Part shown: positions 8,817 through 16,643 of the stretch, piece after piece
Position numbering within the stretch: position 1 is the stretch's first letter
Layout of the letters: each line of letters begins with the position of its first letter
NCBI RefSeq assembly: GCF_900099605.1
Contig: NZ_FNDK01000014.1
Location: forward strand, 19,264-83,263
Reading direction: 5' to 3'
Length of the DNA stretch: 64,000 nucleotides
Source: Alteribacillus persepolensis
GTDB taxonomy: Bacteria; Bacillota; Bacilli; Bacillales; Marinococcaceae
Position numbers and translations under genes: made by a program
Notes under the pieces: model-generated
Told to the model about the DNA's origin: nothing
The model's database searches: none
What the model saw: the letters and a program-made list of their open reading frames with translations, nothing else

Positions 8817-8892
8817 AAGGCAAACGAACCCGAAGAGTTATCCAGCCAGAAAGAGGGAGGTTTTGTTAACCGCAACAAACTTTATAAGACCA

Positions 8893-8922
8893 AAAAAATA
8901 GAACCCTGTATGAAGGGTTCTC
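8893..8922 (-). terminator. Rho-independent terminator of copZ
   Basis: AGAACCCT pairs with AGGGTTCT around a 5-base loop, and on the minus strand a run of seven T follows almost directly. It sits just after the copZ stop codon. Confidence 0.9.
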
Positions 8923-8929
8923 GGTGCTT

Positions 8930-9139
8930 CTATTGTTTAACATCATATCCTTGATCATCTATTGCTTCCACAATGTCATTGTGTGAAATTTTGGCTGTAT
9001 CATATTCTACATCTACTGTCCCTTCTTCCAGGTGGACATGGACCTTAGATACCCCTTCTAATTCTCCAACACTGCTTTCCACGGCCTTCACACAATGTCC
9101 GCATGACATTCCTTCTACGTGCAGCGTTTCCGTTTGCAT
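8930..9139 (-). CDS. copZ: Copper chaperone CopZ (heavy-metal-associated domain)
   Basis: A 69-residue single HMA domain with a beta-alpha-beta-beta-alpha-beta fold. The metal-binding loop is GMSCGHC at residues 10-16, where two Cys bind Cu(I). CopZ carries cytosolic copper to the CopA export ATPase. AAGGAGGT precedes the ATG. A promoter with an overlapping CsoR-type operator sits directly upstream, and csoR is the next gene upstream on the same strand. The usual copA partner is not adjacent: the gene is followed by its own terminator. Confidence 0.95.
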   Translation of the reverse strand: MQTETLHVEGMSCGHCVKAVESSVGELEGVSKVHVHLEEGTVDVEYDTAKISHNDIVEAIDDQGYDVKQ

Positions 9140-9168
9140 AGTTATACCTCCTTGATGATCTTGCCATT

Positions 9169-9199
9169 AGTATAAGATACACCTATAGGGTATTGTCAA
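9169..9199 (-). promoter_or_regulatory. copZ promoter with CsoR-type operator
   Basis: On the minus strand TTGACA (9194-9199) and TATACT (9169-9174) are 19 bp apart. The spacer holds ATACCCTATAGGTGTAT (9177-9193), a near-palindrome close to known CsoR operators upstream of copZA in Bacillus. CsoR bound here would block the promoter until Cu(I) releases it. Confidence 0.75.
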
Positions 9200-9208
9200 A
9201 CCATCTGT

Positions 9209-9505
9209 TTATTTCAGCATGCGTTTCATCACTTCCATAAGCTCTTCAATGGATTCTTCTCCTTCTCCATTTTTAATAGCGTTCGCCACACAATGATGTG
9301 TGTGGTCTTCCATTAACGCTAAAGAAACTTTGTTCATCGCTGATTGAACCGCCGCAACCTGATTTAAAATGTCAACACAATAGCGGTCATTTTCCACCAT
9401 GCTGTGTACCCCGCGAACTTGTCCTTCTATCCGCTTCAATCGATTTAACAACTGTTGTTTGTTCGGCTGCACCGTACTTTTATTATGATGCGAATATTTT
9501 TCCAT
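9209..9505 (-). CDS. csoR: Copper-sensing repressor CsoR
   Basis: A 98-residue all-helical CsoR/RcnR family repressor. The helix 1 motif (LLNRLKRIEGQVRGVHSMVEN) is typical. The Cu(I) ligands are visible as Cys in RYCVDIL and His-Cys in HTHHCVAN, giving the Cys-His-Cys set of copper sensors rather than the ligand set of nickel sensors. The N-terminal tail has extra His residues. AAGGGGGAG precedes the ATG. The gene lies directly upstream of copZ, and the operator is between them, so it probably controls copZ and copA elsewhere. Confidence 0.94.
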   Translation of the reverse strand: MEKYSHHNKSTVQPNKQQLLNRLKRIEGQVRGVHSMVENDRYCVDILNQVAAVQSAMNKVSLALMEDHTHHCVANAIKNGEGEESIEELMEVMKRMLK

Positions 9506-9571
9506 CCATATACTCCCCCTTTTAATTAAATATGCCCCGGTTCATATTGAAAGAAAACACTGATGTAAGTC

Positions 9572-10720
9572 CTACGCTTGAAAAGTCTTGTCCGCACCAA
9601 CAGACGAATGATGCTTTATATCTTGTTGCTTTGCCTCTTTTGCAATGTTTCCGAGAATCGCTAATGCAATTAATGACACAAGCAGCGATGAGCCGCCGTA
9701 ACTCACTAAAGGAAGCGTTATCCCTGTAATCGGCATTAAACCGCTGACTGCTGCTAAATTAAATATCGTTTGAAACAACAAAAAGAATACAATGCCAAAA
9801 GCTAAAAGCCGGCCGAATAACTGCTTGCACTTCAATCCCGCAACAACTCCGCGATAGGCAATAAGAAAATAACACACCAAAATAAACAGCATCCCAAAGA
9901 TCCCTAATTCTTCCGCGATAACAGCAAAAATGAAATCGGTATGCGGTTCTGGTAAAAAGTGCATTTTTTGCACACTTTGTCCTAATCCGGTGCCGGTGAC
10001 TCCACCGTGGGCCATCGCAATGTATGATTGAATGAGCTGATGGCCGCTGCCTTGCATTTCATATTCAAACGGATCGCGAAATGCAACAAGCCGCTGCATC
10101 CGATAAGGTGCTGTAAACGCAAGCCAGCTGACTGCCAACGTAGCCAGGGCACCCAATGTAACTAAATGACGCCAGCGTGCACCAGATAAAAATACAACCG
10201 TACCTCCCACTAGTAAAATCGTTGTCGCTGTACCAAGATCTGGCTGCAGCATAATTAATGTAAACATAAATACAACGATAATTAAGGGTGGAAGCACTCC
10301 TTTAATAAATTGATTAATATATTTTTGTTTTTTAGAATAGACGTAGGCTAAATACAAAATCACGGCTATTTTCACAAATTCAGATGGTTGAACGGAAAGC
10401 GGTCCAATCGAAATCCACCGTTGGGAACCATTTACATTAGTACCAATCAAAACAACGAGAATTAAAGAGAGAATGGATACTGTCACAATCAGTGGGATAA
10501 ATTTTTGATATAGCCGATAAGGAAAGTGCAGCAGGATAAAAAAAACAAACAAGCCAATCGTTATCCAAATAAGCTGCCTTTTTACAAAATAAAAAGGGTC
10601 TTCTGCCATGTCGATACCTAGAGGAAAGCTGGCACTATATATCATGACAAGCCCAAACATCATTAATGCAAAAACTGCACCAAGCAGCACCCAATCGTAC
10701 CGCTGTAATATACGGGACAC
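9572..10720 (-). CDS. SEDS family glycosyltransferase (FtsW/SpoVE-like)
   Basis: A 382-residue integral membrane protein with about ten transmembrane helices. SEDS proteins polymerise lipid II into glycan strands together with a class B penicillin-binding protein. The large extracellular loop between helices 7 and 8 carries the conserved residues (FRDPFEYEMQGSGHQLIQS, then GTGLGQSVQKMHFLPEPHTDFIF). The C-terminal segment (LPLVSYGGSSLL) is the FtsW/SpoVE signature. The gene stands alone, away from any mur cluster, so I cannot tell whether it is the division enzyme FtsW or the spore cortex enzyme SpoVE. Confidence 0.9.
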   Translation of the reverse strand: MSRILQRYDWVLLGAVFALMMFGLVMIYSASFPLGIDMAEDPFYFVKRQLIWITIGLFVFFILLHFPYRLYQKFIPLIVTVSILSLILVVLIGTNVNGSQRWISIGPLSVQPSEFVKIAVILYLAYVYSKKQKYINQFIKGVLPPLIIVVFMFTLIMLQPDLGTATTILLVGGTVVFLSGARWRHLVTLGALATLAVSWLAFTAPYRMQRLVAFRDPFEYEMQGSGHQLIQSYIAMAHGGVTGTGLGQSVQKMHFLPEPHTDFIFAVIAEELGIFGMLFILVCYFLIAYRGVVAGLKCKQLFGRLLAFGIVFFLLFQTIFNLAAVSGLMPITGITLPLVSYGGSSLLVSLIALAILGNIAKEAKQQDIKHHSSVGADKTFQA

Positions 10721-10940
10721 GCAACCACCACCGTTCTGATTTATAAATAACGCACGTTTTCATATTACATAAGAAGTAAACGTGAAACATTCCCTTTTAA
10801 AAGTACTAGAAGGAAAGAAAACCATCAATCCTCCTCAAGACGGTTTTTCAAAAGGATTCTTTCATGCAGAGACAAAGAAAAGCGCAAACGCCTTGAAAGA
10901 GGGGGACGTTCGACTAAGGTGAAGATACTTCTGCAGAGAA

Positions 10941-10992
10941 CTTCTATAAGGTGCTTCTATAAGGTGCTTCTATAAGGTGCTTCTATAAGGTG
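10941..10992. repeat. Four exact 13-bp tandem repeats inside the dispersed repeat
   Basis: The unit CTTCTATAAGGTG is repeated four times without a change, beginning at 10941, 10954, 10967 and 10980. Copy 1 of the family at 7203 has a single related unit, so the array arose by local expansion. Confidence 0.95.
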
Positions 10993-11026
10993 CTTCTACT
11001 AAGAACGCACACGTCCTGTGTGCAAC

Positions 11027-11098
11027 GTAGAAGTCACCACTTCCTGTGGAAGTACGTCCTGTGTCGCGCGTAGAAGTCACCACTTCCTGTGGAAGTAC
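11027..11098. repeat. 29-bp direct repeat, period 43 bp, inside the dispersed repeat
   Basis: The 29-bp string beginning GTAGAAGTCACCACTTCCTG is present identically at 11027-11055 and 11070-11098. Each copy contains the small inverted repeat CCACTTCCTGTGG. A related single version (GTTGAAGTCACCACATCCTG) occurs in the copy at 54.86 kb. Confidence 0.95.
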
Positions 11099-11224
11099 CT
11101 CCTGTGACAATGACCAACTGACCCGCGTCGTGTATGCCTAGCGGCTGGACACTGAAACTAGACATCAACATGCAGCATTTCGTTCTTTACTGCCTCATCA
11201 TAAAAGAAAGGACTAAATTACAAT

Positions 11225-12118
11225 ATGACACGTAAACAAGCTTATCTTTGCGCAGTTGCAGGCGCAGCATTATGGGGATTAATCGGAATCTTTGTCCAAG
11301 TCCTATATAATGCCGGTTTTACCCCGTGGCAAACGGTGGCCATCCGTATGATTTTTTCTGTTGTGCTCATCGTTGGCTGCTTAGCTTTATGGAAACCATC
11401 TCTATTAAAAATACGTTGGAAGGACATTCCTTTTTTTATAGGAACAGGAATTATCAGCATCGTGTTTTTTAATTGGTGTTATTTCACGGTGATGGATGAA
11501 GCTACGGTCTCACTTGCTGTGGTTCTGCTTTACACGGGCCCGTTATTTGTGACTATTATATCACGATTTTTGTTTCAAGAATGGCTGACAAAACGTAAAA
11601 TTCTATCGCTTGTTTTTACCATTACCGGCTGTGCGTTTGCCGTTGGACTGCTTCCGGCCTTTCAAACAAACGTTTCTTGGTTCATTATTCTTGTTGGTAT
11701 TGGCTCGGGCTTTTTCTACGCTCTGTACAGCATCTTTGGTAAATACGTGAGCAGCCGTTATTCTTCTTTGACTATTACAGCTTATTCCTTCATTTGCGCA
11801 AGTGTATTAATGATTCCTGCTGGGGGATTGGCATCAGACATCGATAAATTACTACATCCAGACGTCATGTTATATGTCCTTGGCCTTGCCTTTATTGCCA
11901 CCGTTTTAGGATACATACTGTATACGGCCGGATTGGCACATATTGAATCAAGCCGAGCGGCTATTTTAACTACTATTGAGCCGGTAGTGGCTATTACTGT
12001 AGGTATTACGCTGTTTGGCGACACTCTTAACCCTTGGCAGATACTTGGTGTTGTACTAGTACTTGCTTCCATTTTTTTAATTGCCGAAAAACCACCCAAA
12101 CATCAAGAAACATCTTAA
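11225..12118 (+). CDS. EamA/DMT family transporter
   Basis: A 297-residue membrane protein with ten predicted helices in two EamA repeats (about residues 5-135 and 150-285), the pattern of drug/metabolite transporters. The first repeat opens with CAVAGAALWGLIGIFVQ, and the second carries the conserved EPVVAITVGITLFG at about 255. Such proteins export or import amino acids, nucleosides or other small metabolites; the substrate cannot be read from sequence. AGAAAGGAC precedes the ATG. It appears monocistronic. Confidence 0.9.
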   Translation: MTRKQAYLCAVAGAALWGLIGIFVQVLYNAGFTPWQTVAIRMIFSVVLIVGCLALWKPSLLKIRWKDIPFFIGTGIISIVFFNWCYFTVMDEATVSLAVVLLYTGPLFVTIISRFLFQEWLTKRKILSLVFTITGCAFAVGLLPAFQTNVSWFIILVGIGSGFFYALYSIFGKYVSSRYSSLTITAYSFICASVLMIPAGGLASDIDKLLHPDVMLYVLGLAFIATVLGYILYTAGLAHIESSRAAILTTIEPVVAITVGITLFGDTLNPWQILGVVLVLASIFLIAEKPPKHQETS

Positions 12119-12314
12119 CAACAAAGAAGGCATTGATGCATATGTGCAGCGCTGTTCGATATAATTCTGCTGTTTTACAGGCTTTGCAGATCTGTGACAA
12201 AAGTATTAAGACTGTTTAACGGTTTGAAGGCCCGCGTTTTTTTAGCCGGAAGGGTGTTTTATAATAAAATCAATAAAAAACGCGCGGCCATGCGCAAAAG
12301 GTGTGGTTGGGAGC

Positions 12315-12827
12315 ATGAAAAAGCAAAGCAGGCGGAATTGGTATCTGTCCATACTAACATTAGTTGTTTTGATAGGAATAGCTTCATATGTCTTCATTAC
12401 TCCCATATTCAGTCACGAGTACACACAACTCACAGAAAGAGTAGAAATTGGTCTAGAGTATACAGATATCTCTTCTAATAAAGAAATGTATGTCCATCCT
12501 TACGTGGAAAACCCTAACTCCCATTCTGACCTGACAATAACATACGAGGAAGAATCTTTTGACCTGCAAGTGTTAGACGCGAACGGTAATGTGCTAGAAG
12601 GTGCTGTTACCAAAGAATATCAGCATCGCGGCCAAAGTCATTCCGAACAAAAACAAACAACACTAAAACCAGGGCAAAAAGAAAAAAGTGTTTGCTGCTA
12701 TAAAATAACATTCCCTCAAGAAGCCGATCGTTTACAGTTAGCTTTTCAAGGAAAGGTACAAGACGAATTTGGTGCCGCTGAAATAAAAGAAACGATTGAA
12801 GTTCTTTTACGACACTTATCTATTTAA
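12315..12827 (+). CDS. Membrane-anchored protein with a BsuPI-like beta-sandwich domain
   Basis: A 170-residue protein with a basic N-terminus and one transmembrane helix (about residues 9-30), so the rest is probably outside the cell. Residues 65-165 resemble the BsuPI (intracellular proteinase inhibitor) Ig-like fold: a strand with SDLTITYEEESFDLQVLD, then LKPGQKEK before the last strands. Two adjacent Cys (SVCCYKI) could be modified. The start ATG 12315 is preferred to GTG 12303. A terminator follows. The function is unknown; the fold match is by pattern only. Confidence 0.65.
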   Translation: MKKQSRRNWYLSILTLVVLIGIASYVFITPIFSHEYTQLTERVEIGLEYTDISSNKEMYVHPYVENPNSHSDLTITYEEESFDLQVLDANGNVLEGAVTKEYQHRGQSHSEQKQTTLKPGQKEKSVCCYKITFPQEADRLQLAFQGKVQDEFGAAEIKETIEVLLRHLSI

Positions 12828-12897
12828 TGGCTTGAAGCAGTAACTGAAGATTTGTACAACGGTGAACAATCAGATGACACTACTCTTTATCCGCAGA

Positions 12898-12932
12898 TGC
12901 TATCCTTTTGAAAAGGGAGGGATAGCTTTTTT
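12898..12932 (+). terminator. Rho-independent terminator
   Basis: GCTATCC pairs with GGATAGC around a 14-base loop, followed by six T. It ends the BsuPI-like gene's transcript about 70 bp past its stop. Confidence 0.8.
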
Positions 12933-13080
12933 ACACTGACAAACAATCTCCTGTACTAAAAACCAAGTTTTTTTAGTTATCACCGTTTTCTTTTTATATG
13001 GGCAATTGTATGTTTTTTCTACCTTTTCACGCGATATTCCTGCCTTCTTCGTTCTTACAAATCTGTTCACCAGCGCTGCG

Positions 13081-13746
13081 TTAATACAGTGATTCAATTC
13101 TCAGTGTTTGTTCTTTTTCACTTACTACTGCATAATAAACATTTTTTATGTTGGAACAGCCTTTTTGCTGCAGTTCTTCTTTTAACCAATGTTCATCTTT
13201 ATCAATCAGCTTTAAATTTTTATGCTGGATTCTGCCTTCTACGATAACTGCGATGGGCATGCCTTGATAACGGGGCGGGATATCAAGGTTTTGGAGCGTT
13301 ACAGGTGTGACTTCTGGTTTTGGGATGACACTTAATTTTCCATTTGGTTCCAGCAGCACATATTCGATCTCTGCAATATCGGGGTACCCAGCCGTTCGAA
13401 TACTTGAAAGTAACTCTGCCAATGAGTAACGACTTCTTTTTAAATTATGAACACTTAGTTTCCCATGTTTCACAAGAATGGTTGGTTCGCCAATAATAAG
13501 CTGGCTGAGCGGCTGAACCAAACTTAAGCGGGCAATGACACTATATAGTGCTCCAATAACTACAATACTGATTATTCCATGAACAAAGCCTTGAATTTCC
13601 ACCACACTTAAACCAACATAGGATAAGAAGAAGATCGTTAACAGGTCATAGGGTGTCCACTGTGCAAGCAAAGACTTGCCGAGCAGTCTCATCATGAGAA
13701 AAATCAACACAAATAACACCGACAATTTACCAACTTCAACCCACAT
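13081..13746 (-). CDS. DUF421 membrane protein (YetF family)
   Basis: A 221-residue protein with three N-terminal transmembrane helices (residues 1-80) and two small cytosolic or exposed DUF421 domains. The motif RSRYSLAELLSSIRTAGYPD matches the conserved YetF segment. In Bacillus, YetF-family proteins sit in the membrane and some are spore-associated (YdfS, 2Duf in germination resistance), but a reaction has not been settled. The start at 13744-13746 has GGGGGAG before it; an in-frame start 4 codons upstream does not. No operon partner. Confidence 0.88.
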   Translation of the reverse strand: MWVEVGKLSVLFVLIFLMMRLLGKSLLAQWTPYDLLTIFFLSYVGLSVVEIQGFVHGIISIVVIGALYSVIARLSLVQPLSQLIIGEPTILVKHGKLSVHNLKRSRYSLAELLSSIRTAGYPDIAEIEYVLLEPNGKLSVIPKPEVTPVTLQNLDIPPRYQGMPIAVIVEGRIQHKNLKLIDKDEHWLKEELQQKGCSNIKNVYYAVVSEKEQTLRIESLY

Positions 13747-14059
13747 GAACTCCCCCATTTTCCATCCAATTTATTCATTCGCTGTCATACTTTCTCGTAT
13801 TGTAAACACTAACTGAAACATTTATTCGATAGCAGACGATCCCTTTTCGTCTATGGTTTATATAAGGCGTATCCAGCCGTTGCGGCCGTTTAACGTCCAT
13901 CTTGCAGCCAAGACGTTTTCAGTTATTTGAAAAAAATATCAGACTGTCGCCATACTTTTACCTTTTACAGAAACTTTGCCCTGAAAGAAGAACCTTCGGC
14001 TAATGGGATAGACTTCGCCCGCGAATCGCTGAGTTGCACATATACTGCTTATTTAGCTA
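13747..14059. other. Intergenic stretch, no gene recognised
   Basis: Between the yetF-like start and the aroA terminator I see AT-rich sequence and some GC-rich patches near 13880-13915, but no ORF with a usable ribosome binding site and no RNA gene. Confidence 0.4.
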
Positions 14060-14103
14060 TAAAAAAACCCCTAAAAGTTATTTTGGCTATAACTTTTAGG
14101 GTG
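14060..14103 (-). terminator. Rho-independent terminator of aroA
   Basis: A 12-bp stem (CCCTAAAAGTTA with TAACTTTTAGGG) and a 9-base loop are followed on the minus strand by a run of seven T, 12 bp after the aroA stop. Confidence 0.92.
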
Positions 14104-14114
14104 TGTATTTCATT

Positions 14115-15461
14115 TTATGCAAAACGAACCGAGACACCGGTTTTCTCTAGCAATTCGTAAAATGTCGGACATGTTTTGGAAACACAGCCAGGGTCGTCAA
14201 TTGAAACACCGGGAACTTTGGTGCCAATCAGAGAGAGCGCCATGGCGACACGATGATCATCATAGGACTGCAGCGTTGTCCCTTTTGGAGTACCCGGATG
14301 CACTTTTAAGCCATCTTGAAATTCTTCAACTTGAATACCCATTTTAGAAAGCTCGGTACAAATAGCTTTAATGCGATCAGATTCGTGATGGCGAATATGT
14401 TCGACATCCGTTATCGTAATGGGACCGTCCGCAAACGGGGCAATCGCTGCCAACGTTAATGTTTGGTCAGACATTTCTTTCATGCTTATCGTAAAGCCGC
14501 CTTGTAATTGCTCCACGCCTTCCACTTCAATATAATCCTCTCCTCTTATGACACGGCAGCCCATCTTCTCATAAATGTCTGCCATGTAAATATCCGGCTG
14601 ATTGGTATCCATGGAGAGATTGTTGATACGTATACGGCCATTCGTAATCGCTGCTAAGGCGAAAAAATAACTGGCTGTCGAAGCATCCGCCTCCAGCGCC
14701 ATGTTTTTCCCTTTATATTTGGAAACAGGAACGCGCATGTCTGTTAAATCATCATTATACACCGTTTCCACCCCGAATTGATTCATCAAATCCAGTGTGA
14801 TTTTAACGTAAGCGTGCTGCACAATATAATCTGGTATATTAATACGCAGCTCTTCCTTGGCGTAAGGTCCTGCGATAAGCAATCCACTGATAAATTGGCT
14901 GGACACTTTACCCGAAATTGTTACTTCACCGCCTGTCAGCCCGTTGGCATCAATCGTCAGCGGATAGTATCCTTCACTTTGTTCGTAATGGATGTGTGCA
15001 CCAAGTGACTCTAGTGCTTCCATTAATGGCTGTACGGGACGCTCACTCATTCGCTTACTCGCTTCTACCTTATATGTACCACCTGCAGCACAAGCAAGCG
15101 CACCAGGAAGAAAACGAGCAATCGTTCCTGCTGCACCGATGTATAAGCCGGCGTTTTTTTCCGGCCACTGGCCGCCTTTTCCTTCCACCTTCACTGTGTC
15201 TCCATTTACTTCTATTGGCACGCCTAGTTTGCGGAGTGCATCAATACACCAATACGAATCATCACTGCGTAAAATACCCGACAATTCAGAAGTACCATCA
15301 GCCAGCGCAGCAATGATAAGCGCTCGATTTGTAAAGCTTTTGCTGCCTGGCACAGTCATTGTCGTCTGAACGGATTGTTCGTGAAGCGGGGTAATATCCA
15401 CACGATTTACATCTGTTAAAGCGGCCCATGGTGACCGAGCCTTCAAGTCAGGCTTTCCCAT
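14115..15461 (-). CDS. aroA: 3-phosphoshikimate 1-carboxyvinyltransferase (EPSP synthase)
   Basis: A 448-residue EPSP synthase, sixth step of the shikimate pathway: it joins phosphoenolpyruvate to shikimate 3-phosphate. The active-site segments are present: PGSKSFTNRALI near residue 40, GAAGTIARFLPG near 110 (the region that binds PEP), SSQFISGLL near 185 and YDDHRVAMALSL near 400. The start MGKPDLKARSPW has AAAGGAAG before it, whereas the frame runs 33 codons further up without similarity. It is a lone gene here, away from the usual aro operon, so a second aroA elsewhere is possible. Confidence 0.95.
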   Translation of the reverse strand: MGKPDLKARSPWAALTDVNRVDITPLHEQSVQTTMTVPGSKSFTNRALIIAALADGTSELSGILRSDDSYWCIDALRKLGVPIEVNGDTVKVEGKGGQWPEKNAGLYIGAAGTIARFLPGALACAAGGTYKVEASKRMSERPVQPLMEALESLGAHIHYEQSEGYYPLTIDANGLTGGEVTISGKVSSQFISGLLIAGPYAKEELRINIPDYIVQHAYVKITLDLMNQFGVETVYNDDLTDMRVPVSKYKGKNMALEADASTASYFFALAAITNGRIRINNLSMDTNQPDIYMADIYEKMGCRVIRGEDYIEVEGVEQLQGGFTISMKEMSDQTLTLAAIAPFADGPITITDVEHIRHHESDRIKAICTELSKMGIQVEEFQDGLKVHPGTPKGTTLQSYDDHRVAMALSLIGTKVPGVSIDDPGCVSKTCPTFYELLEKTGVSVRFA

Positions 15462-15573
15462 CCCAATCTTCCTTTCTTCTGTGACAAGAGATGCTGCGAT
15501 TTGTTTATTACAGTAATCTATGTATGCTTTTATTACATCACCTTGAAAAAGAATAATCAAGTGTGTATGTATA

Positions 15574-15870
15574 ATGAGGCTTGGACAAATCTAAAACAGC
15601 TTTCTCAAAAGCCGAACAATAAGGTATGCAAGTATATGTTGCATAAACCATCGTCAACATACGGAGACTCCAGCTTCAAACAGCATGCGCCGAACCTTCG
15701 CTTGGTAAAAGACTTTTCTGTACCACGTCAGCTGAGGTCGTTCCCGCAGAACGTGAAATATATTGACGGAGCAACGATAGAATTTACTGTTATAAACAAA
15801 TAACCCAAACTGATTTTCAATAAATAGTTCGGATTATTCTATGGTTCCTATACTGTTGTCCCAGCCTCAT
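15574..15870. mobile_element. MITE-like element, about 297 bp
   Basis: Terminal inverted repeats ATGAGGCTTGGACAA (15574-15588) and TTGTCCCAGCCTCAT (15856-15870) agree at 14 of 15 positions. The terminus GAGGCTGGGACAA is familiar from transposons of Gram-positive bacteria (IS1182-like by memory). The interior has no transposase and no supported ORF, so this is a non-autonomous derivative. No clear target duplication is visible. Confidence 0.75.
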
Positions 15871-15929
15871 AGAAATTACTTTATATCGTAATATTTGAAA
15901 CAGCATATTTCAAACATCACCTTCTACAT

Positions 15930-16643
15930 TTACACTTCGAGAAGTTTCTCATTCCAAGTATCTTTGAACACTTCGCTTGGACGTCCGGCCTTTTGTACAG
16001 TACCCTTCTCTACCATCACGACACGATCAGCTAATACACGTGCATCTTCCTGGTCATGCGTAACAAATAACGTCGTCGTTCCGGTTTGTTTAATTGTTTC
16101 TCGCAATTCTGCCCGGATGCGGTGCTGCAAGTGAGCATCCAAGTTACTGAATGGCTCATCTAATAACAATAAAGAAGGGTTTGGAGCTAAAGCTCTTGCC
16201 AGCGCAATGCGCTGCTGCTGGCCGCCACTTAATTCAAATGGGTACCGTTTTTTGTATTCTTCCATGCCAATTAAAGCAAGCATTTCTTCAAGGCGTTCTT
16301 TACGCGCTCTTCTTCTCCAGCGCTTTAATCCAAATGTAATATTGGCTTCGACCGTCATATGGGGAAACAATGCATAATCTTGAAAAACCATCCCGATTCC
16401 GCGCTTTTCTACCGGCAGTACGACATTTCCGTGGTCACAAAATACCTTATCACCAACACGAACGGTTCCTTTCACTGGCTCTTCTAATCCAGCCAGCAAA
16501 CGCAAAATGGTACTTTTTCCGCTTCCGCTCTCTCCTAGAATAGAAAGGATTTCTCCTTCTTTCATATGAAGGGAAAAATCAGACACGATGTATTCTTTTG
16601 TTCCAGGATACGAAAAACTCAAATCGGAAATTGATACATGCAT
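15930..16643 (-). CDS. fbpC: Ferric iron ABC transporter, ATP-binding subunit
   Basis: A 237-residue ABC ATPase. Walker A (GESGSGKST) is near residue 36, the Q-loop in FQDYALFPHM near 88, the signature LSGGQQQR near 139, Walker B (LLLLDEPFS) near 159 and the switch His in FVTHDQEDA near 196. It is shorter than most FbpC/PotA-type ATPases because the C-terminal regulatory domain is missing. Its start overlaps the permease stop by one base (TAATG), so it belongs to the fbpBC unit under Fur control. Confidence 0.92.
   Translation of the reverse strand: MHVSISDLSFSYPGTKEYIVSDFSLHMKEGEILSILGESGSGKSTILRLLAGLEEPVKGTVRVGDKVFCDHGNVVLPVEKRGIGMVFQDYALFPHMTVEANITFGLKRWRRRARKERLEEMLALIGMEEYKKRYPFELSGGQQQRIALARALAPNPSLLLLDEPFSNLDAHLQHRIRAELRETIKQTGTTTLFVTHDQEDARVLADRVVMVEKGTVQKAGRPSEVFKDTWNEKLLEV

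Larger units (their letters stand above)
10871..11165. repeat. Dispersed intergenic repeat, copy 3 (expanded form)
   Basis: The left end GACAAAGAAAAGCGCAAACG matches the family. The middle is expanded by tandem repeats, and the right end (CGGCTGGACACTGAAACTAGAC) is a divergent version of the family tail. It fills most of the 500-bp gap between the FtsW-like and EamA genes. No ORF is supported. Confidence 0.7.

Noticed and set aside
8721..8892. SRP RNA, tmRNA or RNase P RNA in the structured gap
   Set aside because: None of the conserved sequence elements of these RNAs is present. Only the nested hairpin stands out.
15501..15803. 100-residue ORF across the MITE-like element
   Set aside because: It starts outside the element, crosses its inverted end, and has no similarity to transposases or other proteins that I know.
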